From NCBI GenBank assembly GCA_016125005.1, contig WGMQ01000003.1, positions 1 through 64,000 of the forward strand: a stretch of 64,000 nt of DNA, given 5' to 3'. Shown here one piece after another: positions 18,301 through 26,539 of the stretch. Source of the stretch: a bacterium. GTDB lineage: Bacteria > Sumerlaeota > Sumerlaeia > SLMS01. A model generated the notes under the pieces. It did not search any database. It was not told the origin of the DNA and saw only the letters and a list, made by a program, of their open reading frames with translations. The translations under genes were made by a program, and so were the position numbers. Within the stretch, counting starts at the first letter, position 1; each line of letters opens with the position of its first letter.

Positions 18301-18813
18301 GACGATTCGCGCGACATCGCGATGTTCGGCTACATCACGAACGTGCGCCTGATGACGGGCCGCGAAGGGCGCATCAGTTGGTGCATCGTGACGATGGAGG
18401 ACCTGGAAGGCCCCTTCGAGGTGAAGTTCTTCAACAAGGCCTTCGACACCTATCGGGACCTGCTGGAGGTGGAGCGTGTGCTCCAGGTCCGCGGCAAGCT
18501 GAGCGTGTGGAACAACCGCGCCAGTTTCACCGGGTGGGAAGCCCTCCCCGCCGAGCATCTGCGCGAAAGCGCCGCCGGTGTGGAATTGGTCTTCGGCTCC
18601 TCCAATCTGACGGCGGCGACGTTCCACGAGTTGAAGCAACTGGTGCGGCGCTACGGCGGGAAGCGGTCGCTTCGCATCACGGTCCACCACGATTCCGGCA
18701 ACGAACTGACCTTCACGCCAAACGGCGAGATGCGCGTGGCCATGACGCCCGAGTGCATCAGCGACCTGGCCAAGCTGCCGGGCACGCCACAGGTTCGCTT
18801 CATTCCCACATGA
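15346..18813 (+). CDS. dnaE: DNA polymerase III alpha subunit
   Basis: 1155 residues, the usual DnaE length. The N-terminal PHP domain starts FVHLHVHSEYSLLDGA and has ALTDHGVMCG. The polymerase core holds the catalytic MPDIDIDF motif (about residue 403) and GPGRGSAAGS. Later come GVFQLESGGM, LYRPGPL, YGIFLYQEQVM and GYGFNKSHSAAYA, and finally an OB-fold-like C-terminal segment. It is the replicative polymerase catalytic subunit. Two GTATAGAC words (16295 as R-I-D, 17253 as L-Y-R) and the dyad variant at 17130 lie inside it, using ATA and AGA codons in an otherwise GC-ending gene. surE follows after 76 bases. Confidence 0.98.
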   Translation: MAISPEDFVHLHVHSEYSLLDGANRIKPLVEYVKELGMKAVALTDHGVMCGLHEFRAATEKAGIKPLLGCEVYITPTHRSRRGGNERKETSHLLLLAQNYQGYKNLMKLSSIGFTEGFYGKPRIDMEVLEKYKDGLVATSSCLAGLIPQSILSKDEKRAQEYVGKFVDLFGKERFFVEIMDHGMSEQYEVNRELIKIAKATDLKLIATNDCHYLRREDADMHDVLLCIQTGCVMADQTRFKFPANEFYVKTPEEMTYLFRDHPDAITNTRHVAEMCTVEFPKKSYYLPKFPCPDGMTEPELLVKNVWDGAKMRYGARIDTDKELTDRIAFELDVIQKMGFAAYFLIVADFIAEARKMGIPVGPGRGSAAGSVVAYCLRITELCPMEHNLLFERFLNPDRATMPDIDIDFCFERRQEVIEYVRRKYGNECVSQIITFGTLKAKAAVKDVGRVMGVDLKLVDRLSKLIPEGPKTTLASALKEAPELAQMVDSEPMLRKVFDYATRIEGMVRHASTHAAGVVIGDRDLTEYVPLYKSPKEEGAATQFTMGQVEEIGLLKMDFLGIKNLTIIHRVEEWLKSREGITVDWDAINFIDPKTYRNLHRGQTAGVFQLESGGMTALVKALKPSEFADLTALLALYRPGPLQANMHMMYVDRKHGRVPVEYDHPLLEPILKESYGIFLYQEQVMRVAMSLCGFTRGDADVLRKAMGKKQADVMAKMEAKFIQGATKTNNVEERLSKHIWDQIVTFAGYGFNKSHSAAYAVLTFQTAYLRANYPAYFQAALLTNEIGGTTDAIAKYVLNAREIGIEVMPADVNKSIEVFNPDGDRIWYALGAVKTVGQSFVQQLVAEREANGPFKSMQDLITRMPPGSVNSRTIEALIKVGAFDSLHKNRAAMMAALPEIIEAAALKNRNDSPDIFDLGGSAPKFEEVRLPNVADWDAKQRATYEKEFLGFYLTEHPLNKYRIEMNSFNHVRSSQMNEMAEDMAGDDSRDIAMFGYITNVRLMTGREGRISWCIVTMEDLEGPFEVKFFNKAFDTYRDLLEVERVLQVRGKLSVWNNRASFTGWEALPAEHLRESAAGVELVFGSSNLTAATFHELKQLVRRYGGKRSLRITVHHDSGNELTFTPNGEMRVAMTPECISDLAKLPGTPQVRFIPT
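17130..17145. repeat. Dyad variant of the GTATAGA word inside dnaE
   Basis: GTATAGA-AA-TCTACAC, one base from a perfect inverted repeat with a 2-base spacer. It encodes Tyr-Arg-Asn-Leu-His using TAT, AGA, AAT and CTA codons that are rare in this gene. The spacing is the same as in the sites at 29576 and 30306. Confidence 0.6.
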
Positions 18814-18889
18814 CACGGCGATGCCGATTGCATTCCGGCCGCCGCCCCGCACACTCGCGCGCGCAACACTCCTCTCAGGACCCGACGAA

Positions 18890-19720
18890 ATGACGAACCG
18901 CAAGATCAAGATCCTACTCGCAAACGACGACGGTATCGACGCGCCCGGCATCCAGGCGCTCTATCGCGAGTTGCGCTCCCATTTCGAGGTCACCGTGGTG
19001 GCCCCCATGTACGAGAAGAGCGGCGCGGGCTGTTCGCTCTCCTTGAGCGCCGAGATGGAAGTGGACGAGCGCCGGGACCACGGCAAGACGTGGGGCTATG
19101 CGGTGAACGGCACCCCGGCGGACTGCGTGAAATTCGCGATGGTGGCCCTCAATGGCTATCGCCCCGACCTGGTGCTGAGCGGCATCAACCGCGGCACGAA
19201 CCTCGGCAACTCGGTCTTCTATTCGGGCACGGTGGCTGCCGCCATTGAGGGCACGCTCTACGGCCTTCCCGCAATGGCGTGCTCGCTCGCCTGCTGGGGA
19301 CACCCCGAGGCCTATTATGCGGACGCCGCCAAGGTCGTTCGCCAGTTGGTGCCGTGGCTGCTCTCCTTCGATCACGAGCCGCGTACCCTCTGGAACATCA
19401 ACTTCCCTAACCTGCGCTATGAGGAGCTTGGCCCGATCAAGTTCACCTCGCAGGGCACCTCCTTCTACGAGGACACGTTCGAGCTGTATAGACAGGACGG
19501 CGTGCAGCGTTACTACCGCAACGTCGGCGCCGAACTGAAGGCGTGCGAAGTGAAGGCGGACGCGGACGACCGTGCCGTGGCCGAGGGGAATATATCTCTC
19601 TCACTGCTGCGCACCGACCTGACCATCCCGATTCCCAATGCGGCAGCCCGCGCGCTGGAAACGCAGTGCAACGGGCTGCTGCGCGGAAGTCGCCATCATG
19701 CCGCGACGGCTGGTCACTGA
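18890..19720 (+). CDS. surE: 5'-nucleotidase / survival protein SurE
   Basis: 276 residues from ATG 18890 (AGGA 9 bases upstream). SurE signatures: ILLANDDGIDAPGIQAL with the metal-binding Asp pair, VVAPMYEKSGAG, VNGTPADCVKFA and LVLSGINRGTNLGNSVFYSGTV. It is a metal-dependent phosphatase of nucleoside monophosphates and short polyphosphates. The last 23 bases overlap tilS, so the two are translationally coupled. The word at 19486 encodes Leu-Tyr-Arg. Confidence 0.96.
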   Translation: MTNRKIKILLANDDGIDAPGIQALYRELRSHFEVTVVAPMYEKSGAGCSLSLSAEMEVDERRDHGKTWGYAVNGTPADCVKFAMVALNGYRPDLVLSGINRGTNLGNSVFYSGTVAAAIEGTLYGLPAMACSLACWGHPEAYYADAAKVVRQLVPWLLSFDHEPRTLWNINFPNLRYEELGPIKFTSQGTSFYEDTFELYRQDGVQRYYRNVGAELKACEVKADADDRAVAEGNISLSLLRTDLTIPIPNAAARALETQCNGLLRGSRHHAATAGH

Positions 19721-21125
19721 GTGGCGTAGCCTTCGATTTCCTCCGGGGACGCCTGCGCTGGTCGCTGTCTCCGGAGGCGCAGATTCGGTATTCCTGCTGC
19801 ATTGGCTGATCGAGCAGAAGCTGGGACTTCGTCTATACGTCGCTCATGTCAATCATGGGCTTCGCGGAGACGAATCGGATGCCGATCAGGACTTTGTAGC
19901 CAAGATGGCAAAACGCCTGGGTCTTCCCTTTCGAGTTCAACGCGTGACTCCCGATTCGGTCAGCGAGGCCGACCTGCGTCGCGTCCGGCTGGAGGCCCTC
20001 GAATCCATCGCTGCCGATTGCGAGGCTCGTGCGGTGTTCATGGGTCACCATGCGGACGATCTGGCCGAGTGGCTTCTGCTGGCCGCGCTCCGCGGCAGCG
20101 GACCGCGCGGTCTCGGTGGCATGGAGGAGGTTCGACACACCAACTTCGGAGTCATCGTGCGGCCCCTTCTCGAGTGGCGACGGGCTGCAATCCGCGACTG
20201 GCTCACAGCGCGCTCTATTCCATGGCGCGAGGACTCCTCGAACGACTCGGACCTGTATAGACGGAATCGGATTCGGAACGAAGTGCTGCCGCTACTCGAA
20301 GCGATCAGCCCCGGTGCGGTGGAGTCGCTCGCTACCAGCGCCGCGCAGTGCCGTCGCGTGTCGCGGGTATACGATGAGCGATGCTCGGATATCTACCTCG
20401 GTGCTCTTTTGGCGGGCACAGAGCCGAGCATCCCTGCGGTTGCGCTGGATGTGCGCCGACTCCCCGGGCGGATCGATCCCGATCTCCTGACCGGCGTGCT
20501 TCAGGGCTTTGCAGGGCTTGCCCACGGCGATCACGAGGACTCGCTCCCTCCGATTCGAAGGACGATCGTCGAGCAGGCAGCGGATCGAATTGGTGCTGGC
20601 ATCGAAGAGGAGACACGATTTCGCGCGGGCGGGATCGAACTGGTTCTGACAGCACGCTACTGGGTCGCCTTCGCGTGCGAAGAGCAACTCGCGTGGCGCC
20701 CCTTCAGGAAGGCTCTCCACTTCCTGTTCGCGCTAGACGAAGAGATGTCTATCGATCTAGATTGCAATCAATCTATCCCGCGGCAGGACTGGTTGATTGA
20801 GACTCAGGGCGGGACAATCTCAGCATCGCTGGATCCACGGAAGCCCACGTCGCTACTGGGCGCTGTGATCGACCTATCAAGCGTGCAAGGCGAGCTACGG
20901 CTTGCGCCTGTGCATCCGGACGAGTCAATCCACCTGCGCGAGGGCAGGAAGAGCGTAGCGGACTGTCTCAAGGAATCGCAAGTACCCGGTGCCCTTCGCG
21001 GCTGTGTTTGGGGATTTCGCGATGGAGAAAAGATTGTTTGGATTCCCGGCATTCGTCAGGACGCGCGGACGCTGTATAGACAGGGATCAGCGGCAGTCGG
21101 ATTCCGGCTGGTCCGGCGGGAATGA
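19698..21125 (+). CDS. tilS: tRNA(Ile)-lysidine synthase
   Basis: 475 residues from ATG 19698, with GGAAG upstream inside surE. The N-terminal PP-loop ATPase domain carries ALVAVSGGADSVFLLHWL and VNHGLRGDESDADQ, and GHHADDLAEWLLL follows. A C-terminal substrate-binding region completes a normal TilS length. It converts C34 of tRNA-Ile(CAU) to lysidine so that AUA is read as Ile. It contains three GTATAGAC words (19831, 20255, 21074), encoding RLY, LYR and LYR. Its 3' end overlaps the convergent histidine kinase by 39 bases. Confidence 0.95.
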   Translation: MPRRLVTEWRSLRFPPGTPALVAVSGGADSVFLLHWLIEQKLGLRLYVAHVNHGLRGDESDADQDFVAKMAKRLGLPFRVQRVTPDSVSEADLRRVRLEALESIAADCEARAVFMGHHADDLAEWLLLAALRGSGPRGLGGMEEVRHTNFGVIVRPLLEWRRAAIRDWLTARSIPWREDSSNDSDLYRRNRIRNEVLPLLEAISPGAVESLATSAAQCRRVSRVYDERCSDIYLGALLAGTEPSIPAVALDVRRLPGRIDPDLLTGVLQGFAGLAHGDHEDSLPPIRRTIVEQAADRIGAGIEEETRFRAGGIELVLTARYWVAFACEEQLAWRPFRKALHFLFALDEEMSIDLDCNQSIPRQDWLIETQGGTISASLDPRKPTSLLGAVIDLSSVQGELRLAPVHPDESIHLREGRKSVADCLKESQVPGALRGCVWGFRDGEKIVWIPGIRQDARTLYRQGSAAVGFRLVRRE

Positions 21126-22520
21126 CTCGCGGAAAAGCGGCGCGCGGGGAATCAGGGTCGAGGCGCGGGGATCGGGGAACTCGAGGGCGATGAGTGCACC
21201 GCCGAGGTCGCTTTCGCCGGCGCGGATCTGGCCGCGGTGACCCGCCATGATCTTGCGAGCGATCGACAGGCCCACGCCCGTTCCGCCACACTGCTTGCTG
21301 ACGAATGCCTTGAAGATGACTTCGCGCTCGTTTTCCGGGATGCCAGGCCCCGAGTCCTCGACCAGCAGGCCGATCGCCTTGCGATCCTTCTCGGTACGGA
21401 CGCGAACGACGCGCGGCCCTTGGTAGCCGCACTTCGACAGTGCCTGTCGCGCATTGAGCAGAACGTTCATCAGGACCTGGTGCAGCGCGCCGTGATCGCC
21501 GAGGATGGTCAGTTCCTCCTCGGGCATCTCAACCTTCAGCTCGATCTGGTTGGCGGTAAATTCGGGCTGGAGAAAGTTGGTGGCCTCGCGGACCAGATGG
21601 TCGAGGCGCATCTCCGTCAGCGAAAGGCGGCACGGAAGCGAAAGGTTCAGGAAGTGACCCACGATGCCATTGAGGCGCTCGATTTGCTGCTGCACACGCC
21701 CGATGGTCTCGCTGGTCTCGGCGGGGTCCATCTTGCCGCCGTGTGAGAGTTCGTCGATGTCCTCGCGAACGACCTCGAGGTGCAGGTTCATGGCGTGAAG
21801 CGGATTGCGAATTTCGTGTGCGAGGCCGCTCGCCAGAGCCCCGAGATCAGCCAAGTGCTCGGACTCCGCGGTGCGCTGCGCGAAGTTCATCTGGCGCATG
21901 AAGGCGATATAGACGAGCGCCATCGTCAGAATCAGAATCGCAAACGTGACGAGCACCATCAGCGTCAGGCTGGAGGTGATCTGGGCGCCGAGGATCTCGA
22001 TCCGGTTGAGCGCGAGTTGACGCGAGACGCCGAGTTGGAAGACGCCGACCTCCACACCATTGCGACGCAGCGGTATGGTGACGGGAATCAGGTTGTCGGC
22101 GCTGAAAGGGCCGTCGCTCGGGAACTCAACAGAGACAGCCATGGGGGGATTGGTCCCGGGCTGAGCGGTGGGCAGCGCGGTTGATGTGACGGAGGCGGTC
22201 TGCTGGCGACAGACGACATTGCCGATGGAGTCGCGAATCTCGACCATGCGGACACCGGCGTCGCTGGAGATGCGCGCGAGGCTGCGCTGCACGTCCGGGT
22301 GGTGGACTGCCTCGGAAAGGGGCATACCCTCCAGACGATTCACGATCTGCTCGATCTCATGACAGGCCGACATGGTGGAGAGGCGGGCTTCCTCGCGGAG
22401 CTCGTCCACCAGCATTTCCTTGAGGTCCTCGATGACGTAAGCGGTGCCGAAGACCGTCAGGGAGGCGGCGATGACCAGCCCGACAACGGCGGTCAACAGG
22501 ATGGGGGTTCGCACGAGCAC
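21087..22520 (-). CDS. Membrane sensor histidine kinase (NtrB/ZraS-like), orphan
   Basis: About 477 residues if GTG 22520 is the start. That start puts a membrane segment (PILLTAVVGLVIAASLTVFG) directly at the N-terminus; the frame stays open to 22640. Two membrane helices flank an extracytoplasmic sensor region of roughly 160 residues, then comes the kinase core: H-box LASGLAHEIRNPLHAM, N-box LMNVLLNARQAL, G1 VEDSGPGIPENE and G2 GGTGVGLSIARKI. It autophosphorylates on the H-box His. No response regulator is adjacent, so its partner is elsewhere. It ends convergently inside tilS (39-base overlap), so the two transcripts are antisense there. Confidence 0.9.
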   Translation of the reverse strand: MLVRTPILLTAVVGLVIAASLTVFGTAYVIEDLKEMLVDELREEARLSTMSACHEIEQIVNRLEGMPLSEAVHHPDVQRSLARISSDAGVRMVEIRDSIGNVVCRQQTASVTSTALPTAQPGTNPPMAVSVEFPSDGPFSADNLIPVTIPLRRNGVEVGVFQLGVSRQLALNRIEILGAQITSSLTLMVLVTFAILILTMALVYIAFMRQMNFAQRTAESEHLADLGALASGLAHEIRNPLHAMNLHLEVVREDIDELSHGGKMDPAETSETIGRVQQQIERLNGIVGHFLNLSLPCRLSLTEMRLDHLVREATNFLQPEFTANQIELKVEMPEEELTILGDHGALHQVLMNVLLNARQALSKCGYQGPRVVRVRTEKDRKAIGLLVEDSGPGIPENEREVIFKAFVSKQCGGTGVGLSIARKIMAGHRGQIRAGESDLGGALIALEFPDPRASTLIPRAPLFRESFPPDQPESDCR

Positions 22521-22692
22521 CCGGTTCGGGTTCCCGCTGCACGCCCATTTCTTTACACCACCAACACTCAATTGACTAGCGCCCCGCTGAAAAGCTGCTA
22601 CGGCAATCACAATAGAAAGCAAGTCACGGGACAGTCGCACAGAATCGCAAGAGAAAGGTTAACCGCTGGCAATTCAATCACTTGTAAGTCGT

Positions 22693-23871
22693 GTGGGCCG
22701 CATCGTTGATGCGCATCGCCAGATGGCAGCCCAGTTCCAGCGCCCCGTGGTGCGCCGCCCTGTCACGCCCGGACGACGCCGTCCACTGGTCCTCTGTTCG
22801 CAGGTTGCCTGGGACACCGTGTGGCAGCGTCCGCAGGAACAGGCGATGGGTCTTTCGCGCTACCGTCCCGTGCTTTTCTTTGGCCCTGTCCAGCTCCATG
22901 AATTGACGGATCGCTTGGCGAGTCGCTGGAAACCGGTTCGGATCCTCAATGGCGGCAGGCTGACCGTGGTTAGTCCCGTTCTCTTTTCAGGTGAATATCG
23001 CTCGGAAACAGTCCGGCGCATCAATCGCCGAGTGCTGACGATGATTGCGTCAAGGTATCCTGCCTTTCACCGAGGCATCTTCCTGACAAATTCTCCCTTT
23101 TACGGCTGGCTGTCGGACGCATTTCGAGCCAAGTCGGTTGGCTACGACCTCATCGACGACTTTTGTGCCTTCGGCTGGGCTCCGAAGGAGGGGCCCGTCA
23201 TGGAAGATCGCTTGATAGAATCCTGCGATTTCGGTCTGGCGGGGACCGGCTACCTTCAGGAGAAGTACGACGGACGGCTTCCTGATCTCCAGTTCTTCCC
23301 GAGTGGCGTCCAGTTTGATCGCATGACGGCGGCAAAGGAGGAGCCAAAGGAACTGGCCGGCCTACCCCACCCCCGGGCTCTCTATGTAGGGACGTTGAAT
23401 GATCGACTAGACGGGAGCCTCTTCCTCACCACAGCGAGGGCGTTGAAGACAGGAACTCTGGTCGTTGTGGGGCCGAAGCACGAAACCTTCAAAGCGCCGG
23501 AGTTGCCGAGCAACGTCAAGTTCCTTGGCCTGATGCCGCACGAACGCCTGCCTGAGTTCTACCAGCATTGCGATCTGGGGATCATGCCGTTTGCTGACTC
23601 TCCAGCGGCGCGCGCGATCAATCCGGTCAAGACGCTTGAGTATCTGGCCTGCGGGCTCCCGGTGCTTTCCACGCCGGTCCCAGATGTGATCAAGTATTAC
23701 CCGGAAGTGGTGCGGGTCGAGAAGGCAGAGAACTGGGAAAAAGCCATTTGTGAGCTACTTGCCGGGGACTCGCCCGCCCTTCGGGATGCGCGAAGTCGAT
23801 TCGCGATGGGGAGATCGTGGGACCGTCTGGTCGTTGCCTTAGAGAAGCGACTGAGGAACTTTGACGCATGA
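22693..23871 (+). CDS. Glycosyltransferase (GT4-like, TuaH-type)
   Basis: 392 residues from GTG 22693; an ATG at 22723 is an alternative, since neither has a strong ribosome site. Features include VLCSQVAWDTVWQRPQE near the N-terminus, as in glycosyltransferases that begin with a W..RPQ motif, VGYDLIDDF, RALYVGTLNDRLD (start of the C-terminal Rossmann lobe), LGLMPHERLPEFYQHCDLGIMPF and NPVKTLEYLACGLPVLST (E-containing donor site). It probably adds a sugar to an envelope polysaccharide. ATGA overlap with the next gene shows co-translation. Confidence 0.88.
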   Translation: MGRIVDAHRQMAAQFQRPVVRRPVTPGRRRPLVLCSQVAWDTVWQRPQEQAMGLSRYRPVLFFGPVQLHELTDRLASRWKPVRILNGGRLTVVSPVLFSGEYRSETVRRINRRVLTMIASRYPAFHRGIFLTNSPFYGWLSDAFRAKSVGYDLIDDFCAFGWAPKEGPVMEDRLIESCDFGLAGTGYLQEKYDGRLPDLQFFPSGVQFDRMTAAKEEPKELAGLPHPRALYVGTLNDRLDGSLFLTTARALKTGTLVVVGPKHETFKAPELPSNVKFLGLMPHERLPEFYQHCDLGIMPFADSPAARAINPVKTLEYLACGLPVLSTPVPDVIKYYPEVVRVEKAENWEKAICELLAGDSPALRDARSRFAMGRSWDRLVVALEKRLRNFDA

Positions 23872-25553
23872 AATTTCTGTTTGTGACCTATCGCTGGGGG
23901 AACGATCTGGTCGGAGGGGCGGAGATCCATCAGCGACGCCTGGCGGAAGAACTGCGCGACGCGGGTCACGAGGTGGAGGTGCTGACAACCACGGGTCACC
24001 AGTTGGAAGGGTTCTGGCACTGGGGCGTCCAGTGGAAGGACGTGACGGGTGAGCCACCCAGCGACTTCACCGTCAAGCGGCTCTCCAGACGGAACATGGG
24101 TCGATGGCCTTTGGCGCTCGGCTGCAAGCTCGTACAGCAGCGGATGGAGCACGAAGAGGCCGCCATGCCAGCTCCGCTGCGGGACAAGATCGCTTCGCAG
24201 TTCCGGGAACCTTGGGGTGTCTTCCTGATGCACGGTTGGCACTACCCGGAGATCAGCAACGGCGAGGTCGCCCGATGGACCCATCCTTCCGCGTGGGTAA
24301 CGGTCCGCACAGACAACGCCGAGAGAACAGAGATCGTCTATCGTGGACAGGCGAACCAACCGCTGACCCTGTCGGTGCGCGCCGGAGATGCGGTGCTTGG
24401 CGAGAAGCGGTGCCAGCCCGGATATGTGGAGTTCCCGGTCGCGCTACCCGCTGGCTTTCAAGGACTTCTGGAGCTTCGTGTCTCGCCGGTGAGGCGATGG
24501 GCTCGGGACCATCGGACGCTTGGATGCTGGTTCAATAGCATCGAGTTGCGGGCCCCGGGACGATCTTCCTGGTGGACTGATTTCTCGGAGGACTTCCGCT
24601 CGCTCGGCCGTCAAGTTCCAGATGAATGGCAGGCATGGTTGCTTGACAGGGCCCGCACCCGCCCACGTTTCTATGGATGGATGTTCGACCGAACGCGCGG
24701 CCCGATTGCCGCCGGCCTGTCTCAAGCCATCAATCAGGCGCGCGCCGACATGGTGATTCACTGCAATCTGCCGTGGGGGAACTTCACATCTGTCAGGCAG
24801 GGAGACATGGCAATGCCTCTCTGGCATATCGACGACGAGTTCTACTACTGGCAGCACTGGATCGAGGCCATGCAGCGCGCTCGGTTGGTCTTGGCGAATA
24901 CCCCTCACACCGCCAATTCTTTCTTTCCGCCGTTCGGCATTCGTGCGGCATTCGTTGGGCCGCCGATTTGGGAACCGGATCGCCCTCAGCCGGAAGTAGC
25001 TCGCGCCTTCCGTCATGCACATGGCATTGACAATGATGAGATTCTAGTCCTCACCGTGTGCCGCAAGGCGGGCGAAAAGCGGTACGATTCGATTGCGCGT
25101 GCTGTGACCAGACTACGAGGGGAATCGATACCGGTTCGCATGATCGGCATCGGCCCTGATGTGGACGGCCTGCCTTTCGCCTTCGACGGTTGTCGCTGGC
25201 TTGGAAAACTGAGTGGCCAAGATTTACAGTGTGCCTACGCGGCCTGCGACATCTTCGCCCTGATGTCCGAGAGCGAGAGCTTTGGCATGGTGGTGCCGGA
25301 GGCCTGGCACCACGGTAAGCCGGTTGTTGTCAACCGACTCTGCCAGCCCGTGGCGTCATTGGTCGATTCGGGGGTGGATGGCGTCGCGACCGTGCCCGGA
25401 GAAGAGCTGGTCGGGGACCTTCGGCGGCTTGCGGGCTCGGCAGAACTGAGAGCCAGCATGGGGGAAGCGGGGAGGCGTAAGGCTTTGGAACATTACACCA
25501 AGGGGGCAGCAGCTCGGCGCTTGTTGAAGGCGATGGAGAATCAGGCTTCCTGA
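23868..25553 (+). CDS. Glycosyltransferase family 4 with inserted beta-rich domain
   Basis: 561 residues, about 180 longer than a normal GT4. The N-terminal lobe begins KFLFVTYRWGNDLVGGAEIH; the acceptor-lobe continuation ARADMVIHCNLPWGN comes only near residue 300. Between them, about residues 145-225 form a beta-rich insert (TVRTDNAERTEIVYRG, LTLSVRAGDAVLGE, LGCWFNSIELRAPG) that looks like a carbohydrate-binding or sandwich domain. The C-terminal lobe is standard: LVLTVCRKAGEKRYDSI and FALMSESESFGMVVPEAWHHGKPVV. It is translated with the preceding glycosyltransferase and ends convergently (13-base overlap) with a GT2 gene. Confidence 0.9.
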   Translation: MKFLFVTYRWGNDLVGGAEIHQRRLAEELRDAGHEVEVLTTTGHQLEGFWHWGVQWKDVTGEPPSDFTVKRLSRRNMGRWPLALGCKLVQQRMEHEEAAMPAPLRDKIASQFREPWGVFLMHGWHYPEISNGEVARWTHPSAWVTVRTDNAERTEIVYRGQANQPLTLSVRAGDAVLGEKRCQPGYVEFPVALPAGFQGLLELRVSPVRRWARDHRTLGCWFNSIELRAPGRSSWWTDFSEDFRSLGRQVPDEWQAWLLDRARTRPRFYGWMFDRTRGPIAAGLSQAINQARADMVIHCNLPWGNFTSVRQGDMAMPLWHIDDEFYYWQHWIEAMQRARLVLANTPHTANSFFPPFGIRAAFVGPPIWEPDRPQPEVARAFRHAHGIDNDEILVLTVCRKAGEKRYDSIARAVTRLRGESIPVRMIGIGPDVDGLPFAFDGCRWLGKLSGQDLQCAYAACDIFALMSESESFGMVVPEAWHHGKPVVVNRLCQPVASLVDSGVDGVATVPGEELVGDLRRLAGSAELRASMGEAGRRKALEHYTKGAAARRLLKAMENQAS

Positions 25554-26431
25554 TAACCCTCGAGGAACGCCTTCGCGATCCGACTCTCCATTTGCTCCAG
25601 ACCGTCAAGCCTTCCTGCAAGACGGCGGAGCAACCCGCGGACCCCTTCCATGCGCTTTGCCTGCCATTGATACTCGGATAGGATGCGCTCTGCCAGCTCA
25701 GGGTAGAGGGCGAGGAAGTGCCGGGCGCTACGTCCACGCATCCTTGATTTTTCAAGATATGCGTCGAACTCGAAGTGATGGACGTGATACAGTACCGCGT
25801 CGTAGGCCAAGGTAATCCGCAGGCCATCGCGGCAGAGCCGATAGCCCAGTTCCGTGTCCTCGAAGGCGGGATCGGGGAACCGCTCGTCAAAGCGCGCCCC
25901 CAACTCGTCGAACCACCGGCGGTCCACCGACAGGTTCATGGTGTGGAAGTATTCCCACGTCGCCTCGCGGGGGGCCGGGATGAGGTAGTAGAAGGAATCG
26001 TGGTGGGCGACCCAGTGCATGAAGTCGTCGGTGATGACCTCCGGCGCCCAGCGGGTGTTGCCCATGACCGCGTGGCCGGGACGGTCGCGATGGGCGCGAT
26101 CGTGGGCGGTTAGAAGCCCCGGTTCGCAGCGAATGTCATCGTTGAGGAAAAGAATCAGTTCGCCCCGGGCCTTGGGGAGCACGGCGTTGCGGGCCTTCGC
26201 CGGGCCACCTGCGGGGAGATCAACCCAGGTGGAGGTCCAGCCGGGGGCGTTCAAAAGCTCGCCCGCCTCGCGACGGAGCGACGTTGGTCCACCGTCGCAC
26301 GCGACGATGAGTTCGCCGGTGGCCTCGGACTGCAATGGGCGCAGGGACTCGATGCACGAGCGGAGTCGGTCGAGCCGGTCCTTCACGCAAATGAGCAGCG
26401 TAAATCGGGGTCTGAGCGCAGGCGTGTCCAT
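25541..26431 (-). CDS. Glycosyltransferase family 2
   Basis: 296 residues from ATG 26431; ATG 26503 (AGGG upstream) would add 24 residues. GT-A fold: FTLLICVKDRLDRLRSCIESL (nucleotide-binding start), LIVACDGGPTSL, GELILFLNDDIRCEPG (DxD-like acidic motif), an AVMGNTRWAPEV loop and the acceptor-side FEDTELGYRLCRDG (ED motif). It adds a sugar to a growing envelope glycan. The gene diverges from the TPR gene at 26540 and overlaps the convergent GT4 gene by 13 bases. Confidence 0.9.
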   Translation of the reverse strand: MDTPALRPRFTLLICVKDRLDRLRSCIESLRPLQSEATGELIVACDGGPTSLRREAGELLNAPGWTSTWVDLPAGGPAKARNAVLPKARGELILFLNDDIRCEPGLLTAHDRAHRDRPGHAVMGNTRWAPEVITDDFMHWVAHHDSFYYLIPAPREATWEYFHTMNLSVDRRWFDELGARFDERFPDPAFEDTELGYRLCRDGLRITLAYDAVLYHVHHFEFDAYLEKSRMRGRSARHFLALYPELAERILSEYQWQAKRMEGVRGLLRRLAGRLDGLEQMESRIAKAFLEGYQEA

Positions 26432-26539
26432 GAGGAAAAGGCACGTTTCGGGGCGCTGGAACGCAAGCCGCAAGTTTCCACTCGCGCGGGGTCGGCGTGG
26501 CATGGAAGGTACCCTGCATGGCCTTGAGGTTCGACGCAC

